A stretch of 64,000 nt of DNA from positions 55,545 to 119,544 of the forward strand of contig NZ_FNII01000012.1 in the NCBI RefSeq assembly GCF_900103865.1. The letters run 5' to 3'. Positions 63,606-64,000 of the stretch are shown in pieces; the stretch's first letter is position 1; each line of letters opens with the position of its first letter. This DNA is from Vreelandella arcis (GTDB lineage: Bacteria > Pseudomonadota > Gammaproteobacteria > Pseudomonadales > Halomonadaceae). The notes below the pieces were generated by a model, which was not told the DNA's origin, made no database searches, and was given only the letters and a program-made list of their open reading frames with translations. A program made the translations under genes and the position numbers.

Positions 63606-63641
63606 AAAAATCCCCCAAGGCATAAGCCCTGGGGGATTTTT
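63606..63641 (-). terminator. rRNA operon terminator
   Basis: AAAAATCCCCCAAGGC (63606-63621), loop ATAA, GCCCTGGGGGATTTTT (63626-63641): a 16-bp stem with one mismatch-type wobble, ten bases after the 5S end on the minus strand. Confidence 0.93.
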
Positions 63642-63650
63642 GGTATAGGT

Positions 63651-63767
63651 GCCTGACGATGACCTACTCTCGCATGGGGAGACCCCACACTACCATCGGC
63701 GCTAAGCGGTTTCACTGCTGAGTTCGGCAAGGGATCAGGTGGTTCACGCTCGCTATGGTCGTCAGGC
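63651..63767 (-). rRNA. rrf: 5S ribosomal RNA
   Basis: About 117 nt. The terminal helix is formed by GCCTGACG at one end and CGTCAGGC at the other. Minus-strand landmarks include TGATCCCTTGCCGAACTCAG, GTGAAACCGC and GGTAGTGTGGGGTCTCCC, followed by GCGAGAGTAGG, all universal in bacterial 5S. The exact ends may differ by one or two bases. No tRNA gene lies between it and the 23S gene. Confidence 0.97.
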
Positions 63768-63897
63768 GTAACTTTAAATGGATATCATGCTGTGTTTTGT
63801 GTGCGTCTCTTACCAAGCCCTGTGTCTTAAACAGTCGGCTCAGTGCGCGTATCCGGTTTGTTTCGTTATCATCACGACCAGACCCCTTGGGTGTTAT

Positions 63898-64000
63898 AGG
63901 GTCAAGCCTCACGGGCCATTAGTACACGTTAGCTCAACGCCTTGCAGCGCTTCCACACCGTGCCTATCAACCAGCTGGTCTCGCTGGGCCCTTCAGGAGG
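63898..64000 (-). rRNA. rrl: 23S ribosomal RNA, 3' end (continues outside window)
   Basis: Minus-strand sequence ends with GAGCTAACGTGTACTAATGG and CCGTGAGGCTTGACCCT, the universal 3' end of 23S rRNA. Only the last 103 nt or so are in the window; the rest is beyond 64000. A 130-nt spacer (63768-63897) separates it from the 5S gene and shows no tRNA. Confidence 0.95.

Noticed and set aside
63768..63897. tRNA gene in the 23S-5S spacer
   Set aside because: No acceptor stem, TTC loop (GTTCRA) or CCA end could be found in the 130 nt.

Overview
The window reads as chromosomal DNA of a halophilic or halotolerant gammaproteobacterium of the Halomonas/Vreelandella group. The evidence is mixed. The GH13 enzyme at 1684-3321 matches what I recall of the Halomonas alpha-glucosidase HaG, including catalytic-residue spacing. 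The fructose PTS has the EIIA-HPr-EI plus EIIB'BC layout with a Cra/FruR-type regulator. The accessory genes (DUF3549, PA0069-type radical SAM, YeaC, YqcC, DUF3080, EpmC, SanA, YfiO-free Suf locus) are typical of Oceanospirillales and Pseudomonadales. No phage, insertion sequence, CRISPR array or tRNA gene was recognised. This is core and metabolic chromosome, not an accessory island.

Layout. 1-5687: an alpha-glucoside uptake and hydrolysis cassette (two ABC permeases, alpha-glucosidase, MalK-type ATPase, LacI-type regulator); the binding protein is probably just upstream of the window. 5697-8996: divergent gap and pyk, with mgsA behind pyk. 9029-15779: fruR divergent from fruBKA. 15949-17622: pgi. 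17728-28259: small housekeeping and hypothetical genes (DinB, PA0069 radical SAM, DUF2797, YeaC, rhomboid, metallophosphoesterase, NAD kinase, EamA exporter, Pmp3-like protein, CBS protein, AraC regulator). 28412-33379: putA and putP for proline use. 33685-38744: OmpW, YqcC, DUF3549, zinc protease plus RimK, a helical protein and SanA. 38764-44767: the Suf iron-sulfur operon (sufR-B-C-D-S-T). 45018-54180: PEBP, DUF393, flavodoxin-like and deacetylase genes, fadBA, a DUF5924 protein, a MarR regulator and a universal stress protein. 54231-63461: Uup, TatD, EpmC, MATE pump, DUF3080 lipoprotein, TusA and RlmM. 63651-64000: the 3' end of an rRNA operon (5S and the 23S tail) on the minus strand.

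How it works together. The first 18 kb brings alpha-glucosides and fructose into central metabolism. Three promoters there carry operator-like palindromes: a HexR-like site (TGTAGTAnnnnTTAC) lies over the predicted -10 of pyk and another over that of pgi, and two Cra-like sites 33 bp apart lie in the fruR/fruB intergenic region. The ompW promoter has an FNR/ANR-like site at exactly the class II position. The suf promoter has an IscR type-1-like core over the predicted transcription start and a weaker Fur-like box upstream.

The least explained signals are two minus-strand terminator hairpins (22464-22491 and 26845-26873), each preceded in the transcript by the same 12-mer TGATCCCTTGCT. Eleven of those bases also occur in the 5S rRNA of this window. 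One of the two has no upstream minus-strand gene and could end an unannotated small RNA. I found no convincing wholly new multi-gene system.
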